In this document: positions 43,976-52,799 of the stretch, one piece after another | How positions within the stretch are numbered: position 1 is the stretch's first letter | Layout: each line of letters starts with the position of its first letter | Source: Sneathiella marina | GTDB taxonomy: Bacteria; Pseudomonadota; Alphaproteobacteria; Sneathiellales; Sneathiellaceae | Assembly: GCF_023746535.1 (NCBI RefSeq) | Contig: NZ_CP098747.1 | Coordinates: 1,308,364 to 1,372,363, forward strand | Length of the DNA stretch: 64,000 nucleotides | Direction: 5' to 3' | Translations under genes and position numbers: made by a program | Notes under the pieces: model-generated | Database searches by the model: none | What the model was told of the DNA's origin: nothing | Seen by the model: the letters and a program-made list of their open reading frames with translations, nothing else

Positions 43976-44574
43976 AACTGGCGTTTTTGACTCTTTCCTT
44001 TTGTTTGATCCTGTATCAACCGACATCTGCGGATCCTGTTCGTCTTGCGCCAGACGAAGGCCTGATGGGAAAGTTTTCTCAATCTCGATTTTTGGCAGGG
44101 TTTGATAAACCAATCATTTCAGCGGGGCAGTTTTTTCTCCTGCCGGGGACAGCGCTGATATGGCAGACGGAAAAACCGTTTAAATCATTTATGGTTATCG
44201 ATGATGAAGGAATAAGCCAATCCGTGGCAGGCAAAGAGATATCAAAATTGAGTATTGCCCAGTTCCCGTCGCTTTCGGTATTGCGAGATGTTCTGGAAGA
44301 TTCTTTAAGTGGAAATTGGGAACCGCTCGAGACTATGACAGGTTCAAAAACTGTAAGAGATACCGACAGTTGGCGATTGGAATTTATTCCAGCGGAATCG
44401 GATGTAAAATTTCCCTTCACTGCCCTGTCATTTGAGATGACCGATTATCTGGACAAGATCGACATAAAAAAAGGAGAGGAAGATAGAGATATCATAACTT
44501 TCTCTGATCAACAAAAGGCGCCTCTTGGCGACGTTCGTAGCGCAGCCCAGAAAAGCCGTCAGGCACCGCTTTGA
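43966..44574 (+). CDS. apeL: LolA-like outer-membrane lipoprotein carrier (ApeL)
   Basis: A 202-residue exported protein starting at GTG 43966 with a signal peptide (MRLKLAFLTLSFCLILY, cleavage near TSA). The rest fits the LolA-type half-barrel seen in aryl-polyene clusters: MGKFSQSRFLAGFDKPIISAG then ALIWQTEKPF. It is thought to carry the polyene lipid across the periplasm with the exporter ApeM. The TGA at the end overlaps the apeM TTG start as TTGA. Confidence 0.84.
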   Translation: MRLKLAFLTLSFCLILYQPTSADPVRLAPDEGLMGKFSQSRFLAGFDKPIISAGQFFLLPGTALIWQTEKPFKSFMVIDDEGISQSVAGKEISKLSIAQFPSLSVLRDVLEDSLSGNWEPLETMTGSKTVRDTDSWRLEFIPAESDVKFPFTALSFEMTDYLDKIDIKKGEEDRDIITFSDQQKAPLGDVRSAAQKSRQAPL

Positions 44575-46895
44575 GCAAAACCGGCTTTTTCACATATCTG
44601 CTGTTGATGATTTGCGCGGCCATTGTAATTTTGGTTCGGTTCTCCAACGGGGTTCCGTTGGAAACCAATATTCTGGCGCTGCTGCCGCCTTCAGGCTCAA
44701 ACGAGTGGGTACAGCAAGCCCAAGCCGCGCAACAATCGAAAGGATCCAGCAGGCTGATCATACTGGTTGGGAATCCAGACTTCAAAGTTGCCCGTGACGC
44801 GGCGGATATGATGCGTAAAGAGCTGATTGAGGGAGGCGTTTTTGATGAGGGTCAAAAGCGATCGGGGGAAATTGGAAGGACCGGCTTTGGACAAGAGCTG
44901 TTTCGGTTTCGCAATAAGCTACTAACAACAGAGGATCGGGACGCGCTTAAAACCGGGGCCGGTCAAAATTTGATGGACCGGGCTCTGGCGCAAATCCTGT
45001 CTCCGCTAACTTTCACAAATTCAACGATGATCCGAGAGGATCCTTTTCTGCTTTTTCCTGCCTATCTACCGTCGCTTGAAAAAAATTCGACTAATTTTCG
45101 AAAGCATAATGATGTTTTGGCGCTTAAAGAAGGCGATCGCTGGTATGTCCTTGTCGATGGAGTCCTTGCGGGCTCTGCTTTTGATCAGTCATTGCAGGCA
45201 GATGTCTTTGGCGCAATCCATCATGCCCAAAACAAGATAAACTCTAGCTTTGATGATGTGGATATTCTGAAAACCGGCGCTGTATTTTATGGGCGGGAAG
45301 CGTATCGACAGGCCGAGCGAGAAGCCACCCTGATTGGCAGTGTCTCTCTCATCGGGATCATTTTGCTTAACCTGCTAATTTTCAGAAGCATTAAGCCTTT
45401 GTTTTTGAGCTTGTTGGCTATTGCTTCGGGAATAACGGGCGGGTTGGCGGTTGTCCTGCTATTTTTTGGTCAATTGCATCTGCTGGCTCTTGTTTTTGGC
45501 GCAGGTTTAATTGGGATTGCAGTAGATTACGCATTTCATTATTTTTGTGAACGATTTCAAAGTGAGGCGCCACCCGCCAAAAAGCGGGTAGCGGCGATCA
45601 AATCGGGCTTGACGCTTGGATTAGTCAGTTCGGTTTTAGGTTTCTTAACACTCTCCCTGACTCCCTTTCCAGGATTGCAGCAAATTGCGCTTTTTTCAGC
45701 CGCGGGGCTGACAATGGCTTTTTTGACTGTTCTGTATGTTTTCCCGCTTTTGGATCGTTCGCAAAACTTTTCCCATGGTGAGAAAATACTTCGACTTTCC
45801 ATGGTAGTGCATAACTTCTGGACAAGGGAAAATTCTAAAAAAATTAAAGTTATGGTTTTGGCGATCCTCCTGCTTGTTGGTGTTTTTGGAGCCGTGAAAA
45901 TCAAGATTGATGACGATGTGCGCAATCTGCAAACACTTCCCGCAGATTTGCAGGCAGAAGAGCTTGAAATACGCCTGCTGGCCGGTATTCGTAATGAAAC
46001 ACATCAACTGCTTGTGCGCGGAGCAACTTCAGAAGACGTTTTGCAACTGGAAGAAAAACTGGGCGTGGAACTGGACCGGCTCGTGGAGACAGGCGCCATA
46101 GCGGGATATCAGATGGTTTCGCAAATTGTCCCCTCGGTTTTGCGGCAAAAAGACAATCAGGATCTTGTCTCAAATATCCTGCTTCCGAAATTGGAAGAGC
46201 ATATGGAGGCTATCGGCTTGCCGGGCACGATACCCTATGATCTAACGGACAACACATTGGACCTTGATGCCTTTTCAAACACGGACCTTCCCTATGGCCT
46301 GCAACGTTTGAGGCTCTTGAACACACCTGGTACCGTCGTTCATTCCATTTCTCTTTCTGGTGTGGAAAATACAGATCTTCTCCTAAAATTATCCGGTTCA
46401 GCGGGAAATGTTACTTTGATCAATCAAGCTGATGATCTAAGTAAAACATTTGGAACCTACCGGTATCGTGCTTTGCTTATGTTGCTTGTGGCCTATTGCG
46501 TTGTCTGGGTCTTCTTATCCTTGAGATATGGGGTGTTGGGAGCGCTTCAGGCGATGTCACCCTCTATTGGGGCTGTGCTGCTGACGCCTTGTATCATTGC
46601 TCTTTTCGGGGAAACGTTCACGTTTTTCAACGCAATGTCTCTCATATTGATATTTGCGATCGGTCTTGACTATGCAATATTTAATCGCGAGGCCTTCGGT
46701 GCTCGCAAGCCGCGTGCAATGTTGGCCAATGGCTTATCCGCCATATCGACAATTCTTGCATTCGGGCTGCTTGCGTTGAGTGATACATATGCTATTCATG
46801 CGTTCGGCGTTACTATTCTAGTTGGGATAGTTCTTGCCTACTGTCTGGCACCTCTGGCATCCAACAATAAGAAACAACCCTTGAAGCCCTTGTAA
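44571..46895 (+). CDS. apeM: MMPL/RND-family exporter (ApeM)
   Basis: A 774-residue RND-type transporter of MMPL family with an N-terminal transmembrane segment, a periplasmic loop (about 30-225), five helices (about 230-395), a second periplasmic domain and five C-terminal helices (from about 635). GIAVDYAFHYF and GLDYAIFNRE are the paired polar motifs of the proton relay in each half. It probably extrudes the finished polyene lipid. It starts at TTG 44571 overlapping the apeL stop. The next gene starts two bases after its stop. Confidence 0.9.
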   Translation: MSKTGFFTYLLLMICAAIVILVRFSNGVPLETNILALLPPSGSNEWVQQAQAAQQSKGSSRLIILVGNPDFKVARDAADMMRKELIEGGVFDEGQKRSGEIGRTGFGQELFRFRNKLLTTEDRDALKTGAGQNLMDRALAQILSPLTFTNSTMIREDPFLLFPAYLPSLEKNSTNFRKHNDVLALKEGDRWYVLVDGVLAGSAFDQSLQADVFGAIHHAQNKINSSFDDVDILKTGAVFYGREAYRQAEREATLIGSVSLIGIILLNLLIFRSIKPLFLSLLAIASGITGGLAVVLLFFGQLHLLALVFGAGLIGIAVDYAFHYFCERFQSEAPPAKKRVAAIKSGLTLGLVSSVLGFLTLSLTPFPGLQQIALFSAAGLTMAFLTVLYVFPLLDRSQNFSHGEKILRLSMVVHNFWTRENSKKIKVMVLAILLLVGVFGAVKIKIDDDVRNLQTLPADLQAEELEIRLLAGIRNETHQLLVRGATSEDVLQLEEKLGVELDRLVETGAIAGYQMVSQIVPSVLRQKDNQDLVSNILLPKLEEHMEAIGLPGTIPYDLTDNTLDLDAFSNTDLPYGLQRLRLLNTPGTVVHSISLSGVENTDLLLKLSGSAGNVTLINQADDLSKTFGTYRYRALLMLLVAYCVVWVFLSLRYGVLGALQAMSPSIGAVLLTPCIIALFGETFTFFNAMSLILIFAIGLDYAIFNREAFGARKPRAMLANGLSAISTILAFGLLALSDTYAIHAFGVTILVGIVLAYCLAPLASNNKKQPLKPL

Positions 46896-46896
46896 A

Positions 46897-48129
46897 ATGA
46901 CCGAATACCAAGATAAATATGATGTTGTAATTATCGGCGCAGGACCCGCGGGATCTCTTGCTGCTACGATGCTGGCTCAGCGCGGAGTCAATGTTCTTGT
47001 CATTGAGAAATCCGGGTTTCCGCGATTTGTAATTGGCGAAAGCCTGCTACCACAAAGTATGGTATATCTGGAGAAAGCTGGCATTCTGGGCGCCGTAAAG
47101 GACGCGGATTTTCAAACAAAAAATGGCGCAAATTTTTCAGATGATACCAGGTTCAGTTCAATTGATTTTAGCGACAAATTCACCGAAGGCTGGTCCTCAA
47201 CCTATCAGGTACAACGGGAAAAGTTTGACAGTTTGCTGGCACGCGAAGCAGAAAAAGCCGGGGCGAAAATCTGGTTTGAAAACACCGTGTTGGATGTGCA
47301 GTTTGATAGTGAAATTGTTTCTATAAAGGGATGCGGGCAGCAGGGTGAGTATTTGATTAAATGCCGCTTTGTCGTTGATGCAAGTGGTTATGGACGGGTA
47401 TTGCCTCGCTTGCTGAACCTTGGCCTGCCGTCCACATTTCCCGTAAGACATGCATTATTCACACATGTTGACGACTCATTGGACCGGCAGGATTTTGATC
47501 GCGAGAAAATACTTATTACCGTTCACCCCAAGCATAGCGACATATGGTTCTGGCTCATTCCTTTTTCAGAAGGCGTCTCCTCTGTCGGCGTTGTTTGTTC
47601 TGCCGAGCATATGGCGCGCTATCACGGATCGGCCTCTGATAAACTTTGGGCGCTGATCGGCGAAACCACGCAATTGAACGATTATTTGAAGGGCGCGACG
47701 GAGCGACGGCCGGTCAGTGAGCTTTCAGGATATTCGTCAAACGTTTCGAGAATGTGCAATTCGCAGTTCGCTTTGCTCGGCAATGCGGGAGAATTTCTGG
47801 ATCCGGTGTTTTCATCAGGTGTGACAATTGCCTTTAAATCCGCAGATTTGCTCATTGACCCGTTAATGCGCCAGTTGTCGGGAGAAGATGTCGACTGGGA
47901 GCAGGATTTTGCGGCACCTCTCAAAGTAGGCGTCGATTGTTTCAGGGCTTTCGTCGAGGCATGGTATGACGGAGAATTGCAGACTATCCTCTTTAATCCG
48001 CCGCCTTATGATAATCCCATTAAAAAAATGATCGTGTCAATTTTAGCGGGATATGCCTGGGATGAGAAAAACCCGTTTGTAAAACAGGGGCGGCGGTACA
48101 TAGATTTATTGGCGGCACAATGCGCCTGA
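46897..48129 (+). CDS. FAD-dependent halogenase-like oxidoreductase in the aryl-polyene operon
   Basis: A 410-residue flavoprotein of the flavin-dependent halogenase/monooxygenase superfamily. It has the FAD loop GAGPAGS (14-20), FPRFVIGESLLP (41-52) shared with halogenases, and the diagnostic WxWxIP as WFWLIP at 217-222. A KxGAxF stretch places Lys75 near the catalytic Lys79 of tryptophan halogenases. The C-terminal FLDPVFSSGVTIAFKSA is also typical. Halogenation of the aryl head is a reasonable hypothesis; an NAD(P)H-dependent oxidation is the alternative. The gene is two bases after apeM and overlaps apeN by ten. Confidence 0.8.
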   Translation: MTEYQDKYDVVIIGAGPAGSLAATMLAQRGVNVLVIEKSGFPRFVIGESLLPQSMVYLEKAGILGAVKDADFQTKNGANFSDDTRFSSIDFSDKFTEGWSSTYQVQREKFDSLLAREAEKAGAKIWFENTVLDVQFDSEIVSIKGCGQQGEYLIKCRFVVDASGYGRVLPRLLNLGLPSTFPVRHALFTHVDDSLDRQDFDREKILITVHPKHSDIWFWLIPFSEGVSSVGVVCSAEHMARYHGSASDKLWALIGETTQLNDYLKGATERRPVSELSGYSSNVSRMCNSQFALLGNAGEFLDPVFSSGVTIAFKSADLLIDPLMRQLSGEDVDWEQDFAAPLKVGVDCFRAFVEAWYDGELQTILFNPPPYDNPIKKMIVSILAGYAWDEKNPFVKQGRRYIDLLAAQCA

Positions 48130-48623
48130 CAGTTTTTCAGCTTCTTGTTTTTCTCACACTCGCCGGCTGCAGCACCGCAGAGCAACGGCGTTCAGATGCC
48201 CCTGGCTGGACGTTGCCTGACAAGCCGCGGGAAGTTGTGCAAATTCTAAGTGGCCATTACGGTGATCAGAATTTTCAGCTGCAAGTCAGGCTGAGCATGT
48301 CAGCCGAGCAGATGCGGATGGTTGGCCTGGACTCGCTTGGACGCCGTGCGTTTGAAATCAATTGGGATGATCAGGGATTGACATCTGGTCGCGCCAGCTG
48401 GGTATCCGAAGAGCTGCAGGCACTGGATATTTTAAAAGTTGTCGTCGTTACCTATTGGCCCCAGGATACGGAGGTATATCGGCAATTTTTAGACGCGAAA
48501 GAGAAACAACTTCAGATTAAGTATGAATCCAGTCGTCAGAATGCGTGGAATGAAACGGTGCAGATTACGGATCCTAAAAACGATTATGAAATGACAATTA
48601 TTTCTTACGAGATCGATAAATGA
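48120..48623 (+). CDS. apeN: DUF3261 lipoprotein (ApeN-like)
   Basis: A 167-residue lipoprotein with lipobox LAGC (Cys about 17) following a hydrophobic leader from MRLTVF. The DUF3261 features include ILSGHYGDQNFQLQVRL and GLDSLGRRAFEINWDDQGL. It is a regular member of aryl-polyene clusters between exporter and ketosynthase genes. An outer-membrane role in delivering the polyene is plausible but unproved. It overlaps the halogenase-like gene by ten bases and apeO by four (ATGA). Confidence 0.82.
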   Translation: MRLTVFQLLVFLTLAGCSTAEQRRSDAPGWTLPDKPREVVQILSGHYGDQNFQLQVRLSMSAEQMRMVGLDSLGRRAFEINWDDQGLTSGRASWVSEELQALDILKVVVVTYWPQDTEVYRQFLDAKEKQLQIKYESSRQNAWNETVQITDPKNDYEMTIISYEIDK

Positions 48624-49804
48624 CGGTCGGGTATTACTTGAATGCCCTCGGCATCGTTAATCCTTTGGGAGCTGGAAAATCCGAGGTAAGCACGGGATTG
48701 TTTGCCGGACGAACAGGCGGAATGTCATTGCAATCGGGCAAATTACCGGATCGATCCGTCTTCATCGGGCAGGTTGGATCGACGCTTCCCTCCCTATCAC
48801 CGGAACTGGAAATTTATGACAGCCGCAATAATCGACTGCTTTTATCTGCGTTACTTGAAATTGATGCGGATATTCGTGCGGTAATCTCAAAATATGGTCC
48901 CGACAGGGTTGCCGTTATTCTGGGAACAAGCACGTCGGGAATTGGAGATAACGAAGAGGGTATTTCACAGAAAGTTGCAACGGGGCTTTTTCCAGAATCC
49001 TTTCATTACGAACGACAGGACAACGCGTCCTTAGCCTATTTTACGAGGGATTATTACAACCTGACGGGCCCGGCGATGACGATTTCTACCGCCTGCACAT
49101 CCAGTGCCAAAACCCTGGCGTCGGCGCAACGCTTGATGAAGGCGGGTTTTTGCGATGCGGCAATCGTCGGCGGGGCGGATACGATCTGCAGGTTAACATT
49201 GAACGGTTTTGCTTCCCTGGAATTATTATCAGAGGACCTGTGCTTGCCGTTCAGCCGTAACCGCAACGGCATCAATATTGGAGAAGGCGCAGCTGTTTTC
49301 GTCATGTCGCGTGAGGAGAGCGACGTGCGGGTTGCAGGTATTGGTGAAACGTCAGACGCGCATCATATGAGTACGCCTGATCCCACGGGGGCAGGGGCAT
49401 CGAACGCGATGAAGATCGCGCTTGAAAAAAGCGGGATGAGTGCTTCCGATATCGGCTATCTTAATTTACACGGAACCGCAACGGTATTAAATGATCGGAT
49501 GGAAGCCAGTGCTGTCGGCGACGTACTGGGCCAGGTTCCTGCCAGTTCCACAAAGGCGATGACGGGGCATACGCTGGGGGCGGCAGGCAGTACTGAACTG
49601 GCTTTTCTATGGCTTGCGATGCAATCTAAGTATTCGAACGGTCTCCTCCCGCCTCATATATGGGATGGCCAGGTAGATGACGACATAGAAAAAATAAATC
49701 TGGTTTCCTTGGGTAAAAAAATAGATCATGGTAGTCGTGCTATGATGACGAATTCTTTTGCGTTTGGCGGTAACAATATTAGCGCTGTTCTGGTGAAGGA
49801 GTAA
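48620..49804 (+). CDS. apeO: Beta-ketoacyl synthase (ApeO)
   Basis: A 394-residue full-length type II ketosynthase with all three catalytic residues: Cys159 (STACTSSA), His284 (LHGTATV) and His317 (TGHTLGAAG). It should condense malonyl units onto a carrier-bound chain and is likely the partner of the Cys-less ApeC factor in a heterodimer, as shown for other clusters. ATGA overlap with apeN. Five bases separate it from apeP. Confidence 0.93.
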   Translation: MTVGYYLNALGIVNPLGAGKSEVSTGLFAGRTGGMSLQSGKLPDRSVFIGQVGSTLPSLSPELEIYDSRNNRLLLSALLEIDADIRAVISKYGPDRVAVILGTSTSGIGDNEEGISQKVATGLFPESFHYERQDNASLAYFTRDYYNLTGPAMTISTACTSSAKTLASAQRLMKAGFCDAAIVGGADTICRLTLNGFASLELLSEDLCLPFSRNRNGINIGEGAAVFVMSREESDVRVAGIGETSDAHHMSTPDPTGAGASNAMKIALEKSGMSASDIGYLNLHGTATVLNDRMEASAVGDVLGQVPASSTKAMTGHTLGAAGSTELAFLWLAMQSKYSNGLLPPHIWDGQVDDDIEKINLVSLGKKIDHGSRAMMTNSFAFGGNNISAVLVKE

Positions 49805-49809
49805 TTGCC

Positions 49810-50229
49810 ATGCAACCTTGCAATTATCCAGTTAATGATCTTCTCTATCACGCGGTGCCGATGATCCTTATCGATCGTATCGAGGCATATGATTCAGAGA
49901 CTGTTCACTCCTTTGTTGAAATTACACCTGACAGCCCCTTTATGGCGGATGATGTCGTCCCCTCTTATGTGAGTGTTGAATATATGGCGCAATCCGTTGC
50001 GGCATATAGTGGCATAAAGGCTAAAAACTCTGGCGGGAATGTGAAAATCGGATATTTGGCAAGTGCCAGAAAGGTGGAATTGAATGTCCCCTTTTTTTCA
50101 ATCGGAGATAAATTGGAAATTACTGTTCAGATGATATGGAATGAGGCGCCAATGGCCGTATTTGATTGTCGTATTGAGCGAGAAGATGTGGTTGTCGCCT
50201 CTTCACGGCTTAACGTATACCAACCGTAA
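49810..50229 (+). CDS. apeP: Hot-dog dehydratase (ApeP family)
   Basis: A 139-residue hot-dog protein of the ApeP family, with YHAVPMILIDRI (His14) at the N-terminus and VEYMAQSVAAYSG (Glu57) in the central helix. These two residues fit the dehydratase active site shared across two subunits. It is expected to dehydrate the 3-hydroxyacyl chains with ApeI. ATG 49810 has AAGGAGTAAT before it, a good ribosome-binding site. apeQ follows after 18 bases. Confidence 0.88.
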   Translation: MQPCNYPVNDLLYHAVPMILIDRIEAYDSETVHSFVEITPDSPFMADDVVPSYVSVEYMAQSVAAYSGIKAKNSGGNVKIGYLASARKVELNVPFFSIGDKLEITVQMIWNEAPMAVFDCRIEREDVVVASSRLNVYQP

Positions 50230-50247
50230 CAGGGTGAATGAACTCCG

Positions 50248-50973
50248 ATGCAAAGAAGAATATTAGTAACCGGCGCGAGCGGTGGAATTGGCCGGGCAAT
50301 CGCGGTCAAGCTTGCAAAAGACGGTTTTGAAATCGCTGTCCATTACGGCCGGAACAAGGATGCTGGACAGGAAACAGTTGCGCAGATCAAGGCCGATGGC
50401 GGGGACGCCAGCCTCGTCCAGTTTGACGTGTCAAACCGCACGCAATGCCGGGATATTCTGGAGGCTTATATTGCCGAGCATGGGTCATTTTATGGGATTG
50501 TACTGAATGCGGGTATTACCCGGGATACAGCTTTTCCCGCAATGACGGATGACGATTGGGATGAGGTGATACAGACAAACCTGGACGGATTTTATAACGT
50601 GCTTCGTCCCGTAACCTTGCCCATGGTTTCTGCGCGTAAAGGGGGACGAATTGTCGTTCTGTCTTCCCTTTCAGGCGTCATGGGAAACCGTGGACAGGTA
50701 AATTACAGTGCGTCCAAATCAGGATTGATTGGCGCAACGAAGGCGCTCGCTCTGGAACTGGCAAAACGAAAAATCACGGTGAATTCTGTTGCTCCCGGGC
50801 TCATTGAAACCTCTATGACGGATGATTTGCCAATGGATGAAATAATGAAAATGATTCCCCTTAGACGTGTCGGGACACCCTCTGAGGTCGCGTCGACCGT
50901 GTCTTTCCTCTGCTCTGACGGGGCGGCATATATTACACGTCAGGTCATCTCCGTAAATGGAGGTATGGCATAA
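50248..50973 (+). CDS. apeQ: 3-oxoacyl-ACP reductase, SDR (ApeQ)
   Basis: A 241-residue FabG-type reductase. The NADPH loop TGASGGIG is at 8-15, NAGI at 87-90, and the Ser140-Tyr153-Lys157 triad is in YSASK. It reduces the keto group after each condensation cycle; enoyl reduction is absent, which leaves conjugated double bonds. It shares one base with the apeR start (TAATG). Confidence 0.93.
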   Translation: MQRRILVTGASGGIGRAIAVKLAKDGFEIAVHYGRNKDAGQETVAQIKADGGDASLVQFDVSNRTQCRDILEAYIAEHGSFYGIVLNAGITRDTAFPAMTDDDWDEVIQTNLDGFYNVLRPVTLPMVSARKGGRIVVLSSLSGVMGNRGQVNYSASKSGLIGATKALALELAKRKITVNSVAPGLIETSMTDDLPMDEIMKMIPLRRVGTPSEVASTVSFLCSDGAAYITRQVISVNGGMA

Positions 50974-52205
50974 TGCGGCGCGTTGTCGTTACCGGTATGG
51001 CGGGTGTTACATCGCTTGGCAATAGCTGGTCTGAGGTGCGGGAAAAAATGAAAGCCGGTAAAACCGGTATCCGCCGCATGGAAAGCTGGGACTTTTATAC
51101 GGGCTTGAATACGAGACTTGCCGGGCCGGTCGAAGGATTTGATGTGGATAAAAGATATCCCAGGAAAATGCTTCGCAGTATGGGACCTGTTTCCAAGATG
51201 GCTGTTTATGCGACGGAAATGGCCTTGGAATCTGCGGGCTTAACAGATGATCCTTTGCTGACCTCCGGCAGAATGGGCGTGGCTTATGGGTCATCATTTG
51301 GAAGTACTCAGCCCGTTGTTGCCTTTACGGATTTGATCCGAGACGGGTATTCCCGTGATTTGTCAGCAACCAGCTATGTGAAGATGATGGGCCATACGAC
51401 GGCGGTAAATATTGGCGTTTTTTATGGCCTTTCCGGCCGTGTTATCCCGACATCAAGTGCCTGCACTTCCGGCAGTCAAGGGATTGGGTATGCCTATGAA
51501 GCAATCAGGTATGGCATGCAGGATGCCATGGTTGCCGGTGGCGCCGAGGAGCTTTGTCCAACCATGGCGGCGGTCTTTGATACTTTATATGCCACGAGCA
51601 TAAAGAACGATACACCGGACCTGTCCCCGCGACCCTTTGATAAGGACCGGGACGGATTGGTTATCGGAGAAGGGGCGGGAACGCTCATTTTGGAAGAATA
51701 TGAGCAGGCAAAGGCGCGTGGCGCGACAATTTTTGCTGAAATCATTGGATACAAGACGAACTCTGACGGTCGGCATATCACTAACCCGACGCAAGAAACC
51801 ATGGAGTTGGCCATGAGCGGAGCGCTTGCGGATGCCGGGATGAGTTATCAGGATATAGATTTTATCAGTGGCCACGGAACGGCGACAGAGCAGGGTGATA
51901 TCGCGGAAAGCCAGGCCACTAATACCGTCATGGGAAGTACGACGCCTATAAATTCTCTAAAGAGTTATTTTGGTCATAGTCTGGGCGCGTGCGGTGCTAT
52001 CGAGGCATGGCTTAGCATTGAAATGATGCGAGAGGGCTGGTTTGCTCCAACTGCGAATCTGGACGAAGTTGATCCTTTATGCGCTGACGTGGATTATATA
52101 ATGGAAAGCGGAAGGTCAATTTCAGCCGAGCATTTTGTGTCGAACAATTTTGCTTTTGGCGGCATTAACACGTCATTGGTTTTTCGAAACGCCTCGGCAA
52201 TTTAA
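50973..52205 (+). CDS. apeR: Beta-ketoacyl synthase (ApeR)
   Basis: A 410-residue FabF-like ketosynthase with Cys164 (SSACTSGSQG), His301 (GHGTATE) and His335 (YFGHSLGACG). In aryl-polyene systems ApeR is proposed to act in initiation, loading the aryl starter. ATG 50973 overlaps the apeQ stop by one base. It is the last recognisable gene of the operon; the PilZ gene 37 bases away is convergent and no clear hairpin separates them. Confidence 0.92.
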   Translation: MRRVVVTGMAGVTSLGNSWSEVREKMKAGKTGIRRMESWDFYTGLNTRLAGPVEGFDVDKRYPRKMLRSMGPVSKMAVYATEMALESAGLTDDPLLTSGRMGVAYGSSFGSTQPVVAFTDLIRDGYSRDLSATSYVKMMGHTTAVNIGVFYGLSGRVIPTSSACTSGSQGIGYAYEAIRYGMQDAMVAGGAEELCPTMAAVFDTLYATSIKNDTPDLSPRPFDKDRDGLVIGEGAGTLILEEYEQAKARGATIFAEIIGYKTNSDGRHITNPTQETMELAMSGALADAGMSYQDIDFISGHGTATEQGDIAESQATNTVMGSTTPINSLKSYFGHSLGACGAIEAWLSIEMMREGWFAPTANLDEVDPLCADVDYIMESGRSISAEHFVSNNFAFGGINTSLVFRNASAI

Positions 52206-52242
52206 GGAGTGGGCAGGTGGGAGCCGAGCCAGCGATTTGTTG

Positions 52243-52602
52243 CTAGATCGGATTTGGATCAATGGCGATGCCCGGCAGAGCCTCTGTTATGGTTTTGTAG
52301 ATTTCTTCAGGGCTTTCGTCAAAATTCAAGCCGACAACATATCCGTCCTGCCAGATCATTTTGCAGTTAAAATTGCCAAACCGGGGGACTTCCAGCACGA
52401 CCCCTGCAGTCGCTGAAAAAACGTCCTTGGTTTGAAATTTTGCACCGCTTACAGACATATCCCTGACCACGCCTGCAACGGTATGTTCCTCATTTGAAAG
52501 ACGCGCACCCCAGAGCAAGGACAGCTTGCCGCTCCACATGACAGTTTTGCGCTTGTATCGACGTTTTTCAATCCCAGAAGGGTCGTCTTCTCTATGATCC
52601 AC
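52243..52602 (-). CDS. PilZ-domain protein
   Basis: A 119-residue protein with the PilZ c-di-GMP motifs intact: RxxxR as Arg14 to Arg18 (RRYKR) and DxSxxG as Asp48, Ser50, Gly53 (DMSVSG). The rest is the PilZ beta barrel, with no other domain. It should bind cyclic di-GMP and act on an unidentified partner. It is convergent with apeR, so co-regulation with the polyene operon is not evident from layout. About 200 AT-rich bases follow upstream without recognisable features. Confidence 0.87.
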   Translation of the reverse strand: MDHREDDPSGIEKRRYKRKTVMWSGKLSLLWGARLSNEEHTVAGVVRDMSVSGAKFQTKDVFSATAGVVLEVPRFGNFNCKMIWQDGYVVGLNFDESPEEIYKTITEALPGIAIDPNPI

Positions 52603-52799
52603 GATGGTTCCGCCCGTTTAAGCCAAATAACAAGTAACTACTATTTTCCGATCTTTAGGTGAAACCGCAAAGAGTATCCCCAAGAGCGACGCGATTTAAT
52701 ATACTTATGAAATATTAAATCGAAAAGAAATTAATAAATGGCCAAGTAATCTCTAAAATTTGTGGTAAAATAGGCGCGATCAAATCAACTTTTGAATGT

